The notes below the pieces were generated by a model. It saw nothing but the letters and a program-made list of their open reading frames with translations, was not told the origin of the DNA and did no database searches. Below are positions 16,883 through 23,822 of a DNA stretch of 26,315 nt, one piece after another. The number at the start of each line of letters is the position of its first letter. Positions within the stretch are counted from its first letter, which is position 1. Made by a program: the position numbers and the translations under genes. The stretch is from JBBRGG01 sp038240875 (lineage in GTDB: Bacteria > Planctomycetota > Phycisphaerae > Phycisphaerales > UBA1924): assembly GCA_038240875.1 (NCBI GenBank), contig JBBRGG010000011.1, positions 1-26,315 of the forward strand, written 5' to 3'.

Positions 16883-17611
16883 ATGCGTACCAACCGCCTC
16901 GAATCACCTTTGGCTGCTCATCCACCCAGCGTTGGCGTTGTCGTGTCATTAGCTCAAGCGGCTCCAAAGCCGACAAACCTTCTCAATACAAACCGCCGCG
17001 CAGGCTACCCGCATGCAGCACCCTTGTCTTCCCAGGCAAGCCGTACCCGCCAGCCAAACCCAAACCCAAACCAAATCCCAAACTCAACTCCCTCCCGCCT
17101 TCCCTCCCGCCTTCCCTCCCGCCACCAATTGCGCAACACGCCCGCCCCATTAACCGCGCACATCCGCAGTATGGCTCTCGACGCCGCCGCCGACCTGCGC
17201 CGCGTCCCTGATCGTGACACCATCGAGACATTGTTGCAGCGTGCCCGCTACCTCATGCCTGAAGATGGCGCGATCCTCATCGCCTGCTATCAAGATGGCC
17301 TTCGCATCAGCGATCTCGCCAACCTTCGCCAGATGTCTATCCGCACCATGCGTCGGCATATCAAGCGCCTCGCCATTCGGATCATCTCGCCCATCTTCGA
17401 ATACGTCATGCTCTACGAGTCATCCTGGCCAGCAACCCGCGCCCGCATCGCTCGCGCCGTCTACCTCCAAGGGCAATCTCTTCGCGCCGTTGCCGACTCG
17501 CTGCACATGTCCTTGCACATCGTCCGCCGCCAGGCGCAGTGCATCCGCGCGATCTACGAAGACCACGCATACTCCAATAGCGCACCACGAAGCCCACGCC
17601 GCGCGATCTGA
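16883..17611 (+). CDS. Double helix-turn-helix protein (sigma region-4-like)
   Basis: 242 residues from the ATG chosen by its Shine-Dalgarno. Residues 1 to ~95 are low complexity (Asn-Pro repeats, then RLPSRLPSR from a 12-bp repeat) and probably disordered. The folded part starts near MALDAAADLRR and holds two helix-turn-helix units: LRISDLANLRQMSIRTMRRH with IKRLA, and GQSLRAVADSLHMSLHIVRR. Both resemble sigma-70 region 4. No sigma region 2 is present, so it is not a complete sigma factor. It is the first gene of a four-gene co-directional set, 74 bp before the ABC ATPase. It may regulate the cluster or, by position, act as a DNA-recognition partner for the terminase-like protein; both are inference. 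Confidence 0.72.
   Translation: MRTNRLESPLAAHPPSVGVVVSLAQAAPKPTNLLNTNRRAGYPHAAPLSSQASRTRQPNPNPNQIPNSTPSRLPSRLPSRHQLRNTPAPLTAHIRSMALDAAADLRRVPDRDTIETLLQRARYLMPEDGAILIACYQDGLRISDLANLRQMSIRTMRRHIKRLAIRIISPIFEYVMLYESSWPATRARIARAVYLQGQSLRAVADSLHMSLHIVRRQAQCIRAIYEDHAYSNSAPRSPRRAI
17091..17123 (+). repeat. In-frame 12-bp repeat in HTH gene
   Basis: Unit CCTCCCGCCTTC at 17091-17102 and 17103-17114, with a partial third copy to 17123. It encodes the RLPS repeats of the low-complexity N-terminus. Confidence 0.85.
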
Positions 17612-17673
17612 GCTTGATCGTGTACGCCGCGCTCGCGTAAACGCCTTTGCATTTCTGAAGATCCAAATTTCAC

Positions 17674-17680
17674 AGGGGGA
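17674..17680 (+). promoter_or_regulatory. Ribosome binding site of ABC ATPase gene
   Basis: AGGGGGA lies 5 nt before the ATG at 17686. It supports translation from there despite the unusual N-terminal ~60 residues. Confidence 0.7.
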
Positions 17681-17685
17681 AATCC

Positions 17686-18573
17686 ATGCTTGATCAATCT
17701 CTTTATACGCCCATCTCACCGAGTCGTCGCGTGTTATTAACCTGCGCCATGTTTGGCGTGTGCACCCACGTAATCCGCTCCGCCAGTTCTTCCACTTCTA
17801 CCCGCTCACGCCGCTCACGATTGAATACGCGTCTACTGCCACATTCAACACCACGCTCGTCAGAGCGCAGCACAATCGCCTTTCCCCAAGGCGTGCCCGA
17901 CTTCATCCCTAAATTGGCCCACGACATCCACGAAGCTCTCAGCCATGGCGCAATCTGTCTCATCCAAGGACCCAGCGGCAGCGGTAAATCCTCTGTCCTT
18001 CGCGCGCTCGCCGCGTTGCACCGCGCCAACCACGAACGCTTCCGCGTCGTTGATTCAACCCGAATCTTGAAACCAGGCATAGCCCTCGTCGATCAGGTTT
18101 CTACGCCTTTGCCGCGAACCATCGAAATCTTCGCCGCAGCAGGAATCACCGAGCCCACGCTCCTCATTCGGCCACCCGAAGCCATCTCCCAAGGTCAACG
18201 GCATCGCGCGACGCTCGCGCTTGCTCTTCTTCGCGCAAGCCTTGCTCTCACGCAATCGTCGAGTTCCGCACGTACACCAAGTACACAAACGACCTCAAAT
18301 TCCGTACATCCAGCTGTTTACACGCTCATCTTTGACGAGTTCACTTCGCCACTAGACCCGGCATGGGCGGCTGCTGTAGCGCGGGCGCTTCCACGCATAT
18401 TGGCAAGGCTTCGCACATTCAACCCAAACGAAAGGCCACGCAGCAGCGCCCGCTCGCTCGCGTGCCAACTTCGCGTCGTCGTCGCAACTTCTCGTCTGGG
18501 ACTCATCATTCCCGGCGCACTTCGCGTCACACTTCCCGACCCACTCGCGCCACGCATTGGCGGTGCACAATGA
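17686..18573 (+). CDS. Soluble ABC-type ATPase, COG2401-like ATPase half
   Basis: 295 residues. A Ser/Arg-rich N-terminus (1-65) precedes the ABC fold: Walker A GPSGSGKSS (95-103), a Q-loop candidate ALVDQV (Q137), a signature-like ISQGQRHRATLALALLRA (SQGQ 168-171), Walker B TLIFDEF (213-219) and D-loop SPLD (221-224). The position after the last strand reads VVVATSRLG, so the usual switch His is not seen. A Ser/Thr-rich insert (189-208) separates signature and Walker B. No membrane partner is nearby, so it is not a transporter. The SQGQRHRA and DEFTSPLD wording matches what I know of COG2401, an ABC ATPase fused to an acetyltransferase. Here the acetyltransferase is the next gene, overlapping by ATGA. 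That COG has no firmly established function that I know of. Confidence 0.8.
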   Translation: MLDQSLYTPISPSRRVLLTCAMFGVCTHVIRSASSSTSTRSRRSRLNTRLLPHSTPRSSERSTIAFPQGVPDFIPKLAHDIHEALSHGAICLIQGPSGSGKSSVLRALAALHRANHERFRVVDSTRILKPGIALVDQVSTPLPRTIEIFAAAGITEPTLLIRPPEAISQGQRHRATLALALLRASLALTQSSSSARTPSTQTTSNSVHPAVYTLIFDEFTSPLDPAWAAAVARALPRILARLRTFNPNERPRSSARSLACQLRVVVATSRLGLIIPGALRVTLPDPLAPRIGGAQ

Positions 18574-19346
18574 TCGCGCGCAACACCCAAACTTCGCTCA
18601 TCGCCACATCGTGCCACGAACCCGAACGTTCTGCGCACGTGGGGCTCATGATCGCGCAAGGCTGCCGTGCCGATTACGCCATGCTCGCGCACATTCATTA
18701 CCGCTCCGGCCCGCCTGCGACCTTTGCGCGTGTGCTCAAAGCAACCCTCGAAGGCCAACTCTTGGGCGTACTTGTGGTATCGTTTCCCACCCTCAATGGT
18801 CTTTGGCGGTTCGTCGCCTGGCCCGAGCTCTTTGCAACAAAAGGTCTTGCGCGAAGCGATCGAGCAACAACCACTCGTGTGCTTAACGCGCACGTGCGAA
18901 CCATTAGCCGAGTAATCACAGACCCGCGTGCGCGCGGGCTAGGCATCGCGCAAGAGCTCGTGAGCGCGTACTTGAATGATCCGCAAACGCCTTGCACCGA
19001 AGCGATTGCAGCGTTACCGAGCGCGGGAAGAATCTTTGCCCACGCCGGGATGCGCGTCATAGATCGGCAGCAATCCGCCTCACTCGATGGTCTTCGGCTC
19101 GCGCTGCGATCAATCGGCGCACAGCCTTGGCAAGCGATGGATCTCGCCGTGGCTAAGTCGATGGTTCGTCGTAGCGCAGTGCGAGCAGCGGTTATGAACT
19201 GGGCCACGAGCAGTCGCGGCACCAACTCGGCTGCGAAGCGTGCAAAGAGCGAACTAGGCGACACATCGGTGACGGCCGCCGCGCTGTTGCTGGCTAAAGC
19301 GGCGAGCCAGTTGTTGTACGTACCCAAGGCGTATGTCACGCCTTGA
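18570..19346 (+). CDS. GNAT acetyltransferase-like protein, COG2401-like acetyltransferase half
   Basis: 258 residues. Its ATG (18570) overlaps the TGA of the ATPase gene (ATGA), implying translational coupling and probably a stoichiometric complex. The central part is GNAT-like: EGQLLGVLVVSFP (beta strand pair), TISRVITDPRARGLGIAQEL (motif A, acetyl-CoA pyrophosphate loop R120-G125), and AGRIFAHAGMRVI, equivalent to the usual 'fyeklGF' end. The early HYRSGPPATFARV also recalls Mu Mom-type DNA-modifying GNATs and COG2401. The C-terminal ~80 residues are helical and Ala/Ser/Lys-rich, of no known family. The substrate is unknown: DNA base, protein or small molecule are all open. Base composition changes inside this gene from C-rich to balanced. 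Confidence 0.75.
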   Translation: MIARNTQTSLIATSCHEPERSAHVGLMIAQGCRADYAMLAHIHYRSGPPATFARVLKATLEGQLLGVLVVSFPTLNGLWRFVAWPELFATKGLARSDRATTTRVLNAHVRTISRVITDPRARGLGIAQELVSAYLNDPQTPCTEAIAALPSAGRIFAHAGMRVIDRQQSASLDGLRLALRSIGAQPWQAMDLAVAKSMVRRSAVRAAVMNWATSSRGTNSAAKRAKSELGDTSVTAAALLLAKAASQLLYVPKAYVTP

Positions 19347-19370
19347 ACGTATCGCGATCAAATCAAATCA

Positions 19371-21251
19371 ATGAGAGAAGACGCCATGCAACCTATGAAC
19401 AACAAGCTGGATCAGCGTGAAGAAGAAGGCGAGATCGTCGATCAGGAAGCTGCCGGCGAGCCAGAAGGCATGGAGCCTGCCAAGAAGCGAGCTACTAAAG
19501 AAGTTGGCAAAAAAGTTGGCGATAAGACTACCCAAAAAGCAACCAAGAAAGTCAGCATCAGGCGAGCGCCAGCCAAAGCGACCGAGAGTATTTCGGCGGT
19601 TCACGAAGCAGAGTGCGCAACGCACGCGTTGACGATGCCGACGTCGCGCGCGAAGCTTGCCGCGTTTTTGTTGGAGCACATGGAGCTTCGGCTCGCCGAA
19701 CGTGCGCTCTTGGAAGGCAACTCGGCTCCGCTCGACTATCTAGAGCATGCGTTCTTTGAGCCTTGCATGCAACGCAACGAGCACATGGCCAAACTTCCGG
19801 TTAGCCTACCCATCGGGCAACCTGTTGGCCTTCCTATCGCGTTACCGCTATTACACGATGCCGCGGCATTGAAAGCTAATTCCGGCGTGCGAGCCAATCT
19901 CGGAGTGCGTGACTGTGTCGTCTGGGCCAATCGTGGCGGCGGCAAGACGTTTTTGGGCGCGGTGGCGACGCTTCTCGACATGATCTTCAAGCCTGGGATT
20001 GAGATCCGGATTTTAGCGAGTTCAATCGAGCAAGCCAGCCGAATGCACGCACATCTGCTGCGGTTCTTCACACTTGAAAGTTTCTCATCTTTGGTCGAAG
20101 GCAAAGCGACCACTCGGCGACTTGAATTGCACAATGGGTCGCGCGTTGAGGTGCTTGCACAATCGCATGCCAGTGTTCGAGGCACGCGTGTGCAAAAACT
20201 TCGGTGCGACGAAGTAGATGTGTTATCGCAGGATTTGTGGGAGGCGGCGCAGCTTGTCACGCGGTCAGCCAAGTGTGGCGCAATTGAAGTGATCGGCAGC
20301 GTTGATTGTTTATCAACCATGCACAAGCCGCATGGGATTATGCGAGACATTGTCGCCGAGGCGTACGAGGGAAAGCGGCGACTGTTTCGCTGGGGCGTTG
20401 TCGACACGCTGGAAACCTGTGGCGATGAATATGTGTGCGAAGGTGTGGTAGATGAGGCGGGTGTACGGATTGTGCCCACGTGCGTACTGCTGGAAGAGTG
20501 TGGCGGGCGGGCGAAGCGGCGCAGCGAAGATGCTGGCGGGTTTATGCCGGTGCGAGACGCGATCACGCTGAAGGGGCGCGTGAGCCAGAGCATGTGGAAG
20601 AGTGAGATGTTGTGCCAAAGGCCCAGGAGAAGCGATTCGGTGTACCCAGAGTTTGACGTGGCGCGGCACGTGATCAACGACATGTGCGTGGTCGAAGCGC
20701 GGGTGCGACGCAAGAACTTGCAACTCGTTGGCGGCTTTGACTTTGGATTTCGCGCGCCCAGTGCGCTCGTGCTTGCGGCGGTTGATGAAGCTGGCGTGAT
20801 GTGGATTCTGGATGAATGGGTGCAGTCAGAGGTCACGCTCGCGGTGCACATCGAACGCATCAAAGGCGGCGGCGAAGAAGGCTGGCCAAGGCCCGACTGG
20901 CTGGCGGTTGACCCAGCAGGCAAGGCGCAGATACTGCAAACCGGGACCAGCGCGGTTGAAGACATGCGCGCGGCAGGGTTGGTCGTTCGCTACAAGAGCG
21001 CAAGCATTAATTCAGGATTGAAACTTGTGAAGGCGCGACTCGACCCGGCGGCGGGCGATCCAAGGTTGCTGGTGCACGCGCGATGCAAGACGTTGATTAG
21101 TTGCCTGGAACGATACCACTATTCGTATGACGATAAGGAATCGTTGGTGCCGGTAAAGGATGGGTTTGATCACGCGCCCGATGCGCTGCGATACCTGGTG
21201 CAGCATGTGGATAAGCCGATGAAGGCGTGGAGTGGGAATTATTTGAGGTAG
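19371..21251 (+). CDS. Terminase large-subunit-like ATPase/nuclease (orphan)
   Basis: 626 residues from 19371; the ATG at 19386, with GAGAAG upstream, is an alternative start. The N-terminal ~75 residues are charged and Lys-rich. The ATPase half has Walker A NRGGGKT (187-193), adenine/arginine region RILASSIEQASRM, Walker B LRCDEVDVL (D280, E281) and a coupling segment VIGSVDC (about 308-313). The nuclease half (RNase H fold) shows all three acidic positions: GGFDFGF (D457), LAVDPAG (D514) and DHAPDALRY (D600/D604). Family role: phage TerL pumps DNA into the capsid and cuts it. No small terminase, portal, protease or capsid gene is present; the cluster ends here. The gene follows the GNAT gene by 24 bp in the same direction, so all three are probably one transcript. 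Intact motifs argue for a functional, selected protein. Confidence 0.88.
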   Translation: MREDAMQPMNNKLDQREEEGEIVDQEAAGEPEGMEPAKKRATKEVGKKVGDKTTQKATKKVSIRRAPAKATESISAVHEAECATHALTMPTSRAKLAAFLLEHMELRLAERALLEGNSAPLDYLEHAFFEPCMQRNEHMAKLPVSLPIGQPVGLPIALPLLHDAAALKANSGVRANLGVRDCVVWANRGGGKTFLGAVATLLDMIFKPGIEIRILASSIEQASRMHAHLLRFFTLESFSSLVEGKATTRRLELHNGSRVEVLAQSHASVRGTRVQKLRCDEVDVLSQDLWEAAQLVTRSAKCGAIEVIGSVDCLSTMHKPHGIMRDIVAEAYEGKRRLFRWGVVDTLETCGDEYVCEGVVDEAGVRIVPTCVLLEECGGRAKRRSEDAGGFMPVRDAITLKGRVSQSMWKSEMLCQRPRRSDSVYPEFDVARHVINDMCVVEARVRRKNLQLVGGFDFGFRAPSALVLAAVDEAGVMWILDEWVQSEVTLAVHIERIKGGGEEGWPRPDWLAVDPAGKAQILQTGTSAVEDMRAAGLVVRYKSASINSGLKLVKARLDPAAGDPRLLVHARCKTLISCLERYHYSYDDKESLVPVKDGFDHAPDALRYLVQHVDKPMKAWSGNYLR

Positions 21252-21664
21252 GGAAGGAAGAAGGCGAAGAAGTGGCAAAGTGGCAAAGGCAACCGGCGGG
21301 GACCGCCGGACCACCCAAGGCAAATACAAGGCAGGGAGATGATCAAGAAGCAAGGCGTGAAGACGACATGGCGTGGGCGGGTGTGTCTTGCATACGCCTG
21401 AATTTGTAGGTAGGTGGCAGCTGGTTTCGTTGGTGAGTGCATGTGAATCATTTGGCGGCGAGGCGTTGAAGGTACATACTGTTGAGGTATTCTCGCTGAA
21501 GAGGGACGCATTTGCAGTGGAGGGGTGAAAATCTGAAGGAATACTTGTTTGGACGAACACTCTAAGACATTGTGAGTATTGTGTTTGCGCGTGCGACGAT
21601 GTGTGTCGTACTAAGTTTGTATTTTGGATGGGTAACGATTCTTCTAATCTCGTGATACCTTTTA
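21252..21664. other. Intergenic region between terminase-like gene and folC
   Basis: 413 bp, G-rich. It holds a duplicated GTGGCAAA (21272-21287) and the dispersed repeat at 21292-21321. No credible gene; a folC promoter is expected but not evident. Confidence 0.6.
21292..21321. repeat. Dispersed 30-bp repeat, copy 2, with perfect hairpin
   Basis: Contains CCGGCGG (21293-21299) pairing with CCGCCGG (21303-21309) around GGA. Its reverse complement matches 10267-10296 at 26 of 30 positions. Confidence 0.7.
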
Positions 21665-23353
21665 ATGATGTCATCGCCAATGGACAACTTCAAGCCCGAT
21701 AAACCTCTGCTCAAGGCGGCCAAGGGGTTGAGGGCTGCGCGGGCTAAGAACGTGCGGGGCCAGACAGTGTCGAAATTGCGTGAAGATGGGCAAGATGAGC
21801 ATGAGGCGGTTATCAAGAAAAACGAGACACATGCTGAGGCGGCGCAGGTGGGCGCGCAGGTGGGTAAGCAGGTGGTGGCACACTTGGCACCAATTGAGAC
21901 GTACGCGGACGCGCTGGCATATTTGGAGTCGCTGACGAATGTGGAAGCGATGAAGCCATCGCGCGTGGATCAGCGAGCGGTGTTTACGTTGGAGCGAATG
22001 CGTGCGTTGGTTGGCGCGCTTGAAAATCCGGAGCGGACGTTTCGCACGCTGCATGTGGCTGGGAGCAAGGGCAAGGGGAGCGTCTGCGAGATGACGGCGG
22101 CGGCGCTCGCTGGGTGTGGCGTGACGGTGGGGGTGTATACGTCGCCACACCTGGTGGATATACGCGAGCGGATACGGATTGGTGCACGGTGGATAAGCGA
22201 AGAAGCCTTTGCGCGATGTCTGGCGCGGGTTCAAACTGCTGCGAATAGTATAGATATTAGTTTAGGCAATGTAACACACTTTGAGGCGTTAACTGCGGCT
22301 GCATTTGTGCACTTCGCGGATGAAGCGGTGGACTTTGCGGTGATTGAAGTAGGGATGGGGGGGCTGTTTGATGCGACGAACGTGATTACGCCAACGGTGA
22401 CGGCGATCACGGCGATCCAGCTTGAGCACACGCAGATTTTGGGCACGACGCTCAAGGAGATTGCGGCGCACAAGGCGGGGATTATGAAGGCGGGCGTGCC
22501 TTGTATTACGATGGGGCAGGACAAGGGCGTGATGGAAGTGTTTCGCGCGACGGCGGAGCGGGTTGGGTGTTCATTGCGGGTGCTTGGGGCGGAGTTGGAG
22601 TTTTCGTTTCGGTTTGGGAAGAGCGATGAACATGGGGGGTGTTGGCGGGTGAGCGTGACTTCGCCGCGGCGAGCGTTTGAGCACATGGTTGTGCCGCTGA
22701 AGGGGGAGCCACAGGCGCACAATCTTGGGATTGCGCTAGGGATTGTGGACGCGTTGGCGGAGCGTGGGGTATCAACGCCTGAGGGCGGGGTGGCATTGGG
22801 GCTGACGACGACGCAGAGCAGCGGGCGGATGGAGTTTGTGCATTCTTCGCCGAGGATTGTGGTGGATGGCGCGCATAATCCTGAGAGTATTGGGGAGCTG
22901 GTAAAGACGCTTGGCGCGCATGTGAAGTACGACTCGTTGGTGGTAGTGTTTGGGTGTGCGGCGGACAAGGACGTGACGGGGATGTTGGCGAAGATCGCGA
23001 CGGGGGCGGACAAGATTATCTTTACGCGTGCGGAGGGGTCGGCGCGGGCGATAGATCCCAAGGAACTGATGCGGAAGTTTGGCGAGGTATCGACGAAGAT
23101 GGCGCAGGTGGCTTTGACGGTGAAGGACGCGTTGAACCTGGCGGCGCGCGCGGTGACGCGTGAGGATTTGATTTGCGTGACGGGATCGTTCGCGATTGCG
23201 GGGGAGGCCAAGCGGGCGCTGATGGCGAAGGCGGCGGGGCAGAAGACAGAGCCAAAGACTGCGCTGCAAGCGCGATCGGGCCTTACGGGGAATGTGGCAA
23301 ACGCGGCGATGATCGATCTGAAGCCTGGGGAGGCGAAGCGAAGCGGGGCGTAA
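21665..23353 (+). CDS. folC: Dihydrofolate synthase / folylpolyglutamate synthase
   Basis: Mur-ligase-family enzyme adding glutamate to dihydropteroate and/or to folates, ATP-dependent, cytosolic. Seen: YADALAYLESLTNVE (about 80-94), P-loop VAGSKGKGSV (131-140), TSPHLVDIRERIRI (159-172), VIEVGMGGLFDATNVI, IQLEHTQILG, IAAHKAGIMKAGVP, and, late in the protein, the C-domain start IVVDGAHNPES. At 562 residues it is well above the usual ~420-440. The extra length is a charged ~75-residue N-terminal extension and a ~30-residue basic C-terminal tail. The first ATG pair (21665/21668) lacks a Shine-Dalgarno, so a later start is possible; the conserved part begins near residue 78. No accD (acetyl-CoA carboxylase) partner gene is beside it. 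Confidence 0.93.
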   Translation: MMSSPMDNFKPDKPLLKAAKGLRAARAKNVRGQTVSKLREDGQDEHEAVIKKNETHAEAAQVGAQVGKQVVAHLAPIETYADALAYLESLTNVEAMKPSRVDQRAVFTLERMRALVGALENPERTFRTLHVAGSKGKGSVCEMTAAALAGCGVTVGVYTSPHLVDIRERIRIGARWISEEAFARCLARVQTAANSIDISLGNVTHFEALTAAAFVHFADEAVDFAVIEVGMGGLFDATNVITPTVTAITAIQLEHTQILGTTLKEIAAHKAGIMKAGVPCITMGQDKGVMEVFRATAERVGCSLRVLGAELEFSFRFGKSDEHGGCWRVSVTSPRRAFEHMVVPLKGEPQAHNLGIALGIVDALAERGVSTPEGGVALGLTTTQSSGRMEFVHSSPRIVVDGAHNPESIGELVKTLGAHVKYDSLVVVFGCAADKDVTGMLAKIATGADKIIFTRAEGSARAIDPKELMRKFGEVSTKMAQVALTVKDALNLAARAVTREDLICVTGSFAIAGEAKRALMAKAAGQKTEPKTALQARSGLTGNVANAAMIDLKPGEAKRSGA

Positions 23354-23370
23354 TGGTGGATGGGGTGGGC

Positions 23371-23383
23371 GGGGGGGGGGGGG
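23371..23383 (+). repeat. Thirteen-G homopolymer
   Basis: Uninterrupted G run 17 bp after the folC stop codon and about 40 bp before the higBA operator. Length may be unstable or misread. Confidence 0.9.
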
Positions 23384-23420
23384 CTGGCCGTCCCAGAAGC
23401 TGGTTGGCCCTATTTCACTA

Positions 23421-23437
23421 TTAGACAAAATGTCTAA
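23421..23437. promoter_or_regulatory. Palindromic operator upstream of higBA
   Basis: TTAGACA (23421-23427) and TGTCTAA (23431-23437) are perfect inverted arms around AAA. The palindrome ends 6 bp before the -35 box, where a HigA dimer could bind and repress its own operon. The role is inferred from other HigBA systems. Confidence 0.7.
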
Positions 23438-23443
23438 ACGTGC

Positions 23444-23472
23444 TTGACGAGCAATAGCCGATATTGCATACT
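23444..23472 (+). promoter_or_regulatory. Sigma-70-type promoter of higBA
   Basis: TTGACG (-35, 23444-23449), exactly 17 bp, then CATACT (-10, 23467-23472). Transcription would start at about 23479-23480, on or next to the GTG start of higB, suggesting a leaderless or nearly leaderless message. Confidence 0.6.
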
Positions 23473-23479
23473 GTTACAT

Positions 23480-23788
23480 GTGCGTGTGATCAACCTGAAG
23501 ACACTTAAACTCTTTTGGCAACGTTACCCGGACGCGGAGCGGCCGTTGCGGAAGTGGTACAAGGTCGCGCTCGCGGCGAAATGGGGGAGCATTGTTGATG
23601 TTCGAGCAACGTATCCGCATACGGACGCGGTGGTGGTGAAAGACGGGAGCACGTTGACGGTCTTTAATATTGCTGGGAACAAATACAGGCTGGTCGTGCG
23701 TATCAGGTATGAGGCAAGGTGGCGGCTGGTGAATGTGCGAGGAGTGTTTACGCACGCGGAGTATGACGCGGGGAAGTGGAAGGCCTAG
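23480..23788 (+). CDS. higB: HigB-type mRNA interferase toxin
   Basis: 102 residues from GTG 23480, beginning MRVINLKTLKLFW as other HigB-family (PF09907) toxins do. Further family features are ERPLRKWYKVALAAKW, VFNIAGNKYRLVVRIRY and the end VFTHAEYDAGKW. The family cuts mRNA, usually at the ribosome, and is neutralised by HigA. The frame extends to a TTG at 23444, but that codon is the -35 box, so the GTG is preferred. The antitoxin gene follows 34 bp downstream, in the toxin-first order typical of hig. The base composition is like that of the neighbouring G-rich genes, so there is no sign of very recent arrival. Confidence 0.9.
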   Translation: MRVINLKTLKLFWQRYPDAERPLRKWYKVALAAKWGSIVDVRATYPHTDAVVVKDGSTLTVFNIAGNKYRLVVRIRYEARWRLVNVRGVFTHAEYDAGKWKA

Positions 23789-23822
23789 TTGTAAAAGCCC
23801 TCGTAGCGGAAGGGGTAGGGAA

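Noticed and set aside
16883..17611. Complete sigma-70 factor
   Set aside because: Only region-4-like HTH units are present; no region 2 (-10 recognition/core binding) is visible.
19736..20965. 409-codon open frame antisense to the terminase-like gene
   Set aside because: Ser/Thr/Cys-rich shadow with no fold; the plus frame has complete ATPase and nuclease motifs.
21206..21214. Perfect DnaA box TGTGGATAA near the skew switch
   Set aside because: It is single, lies inside terminase-like coding sequence (encoding HVDK), and has no cluster of boxes or AT-rich unwinding element beside it. One such 9-mer by chance in 26 kb is not rare.
16883..21251. Ordinary prophage or prophage remnant
   Set aside because: No integrase, portal, capsid, tail, lysis or att-like repeats were found; the genes are intact and bounded by chromosomal genes. 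It cannot be fully excluded without more flanking sequence.
22231..23211. 326-codon open frame antisense to folC
   Set aside because: No domain; folC motifs run through the whole stretch on the plus strand.
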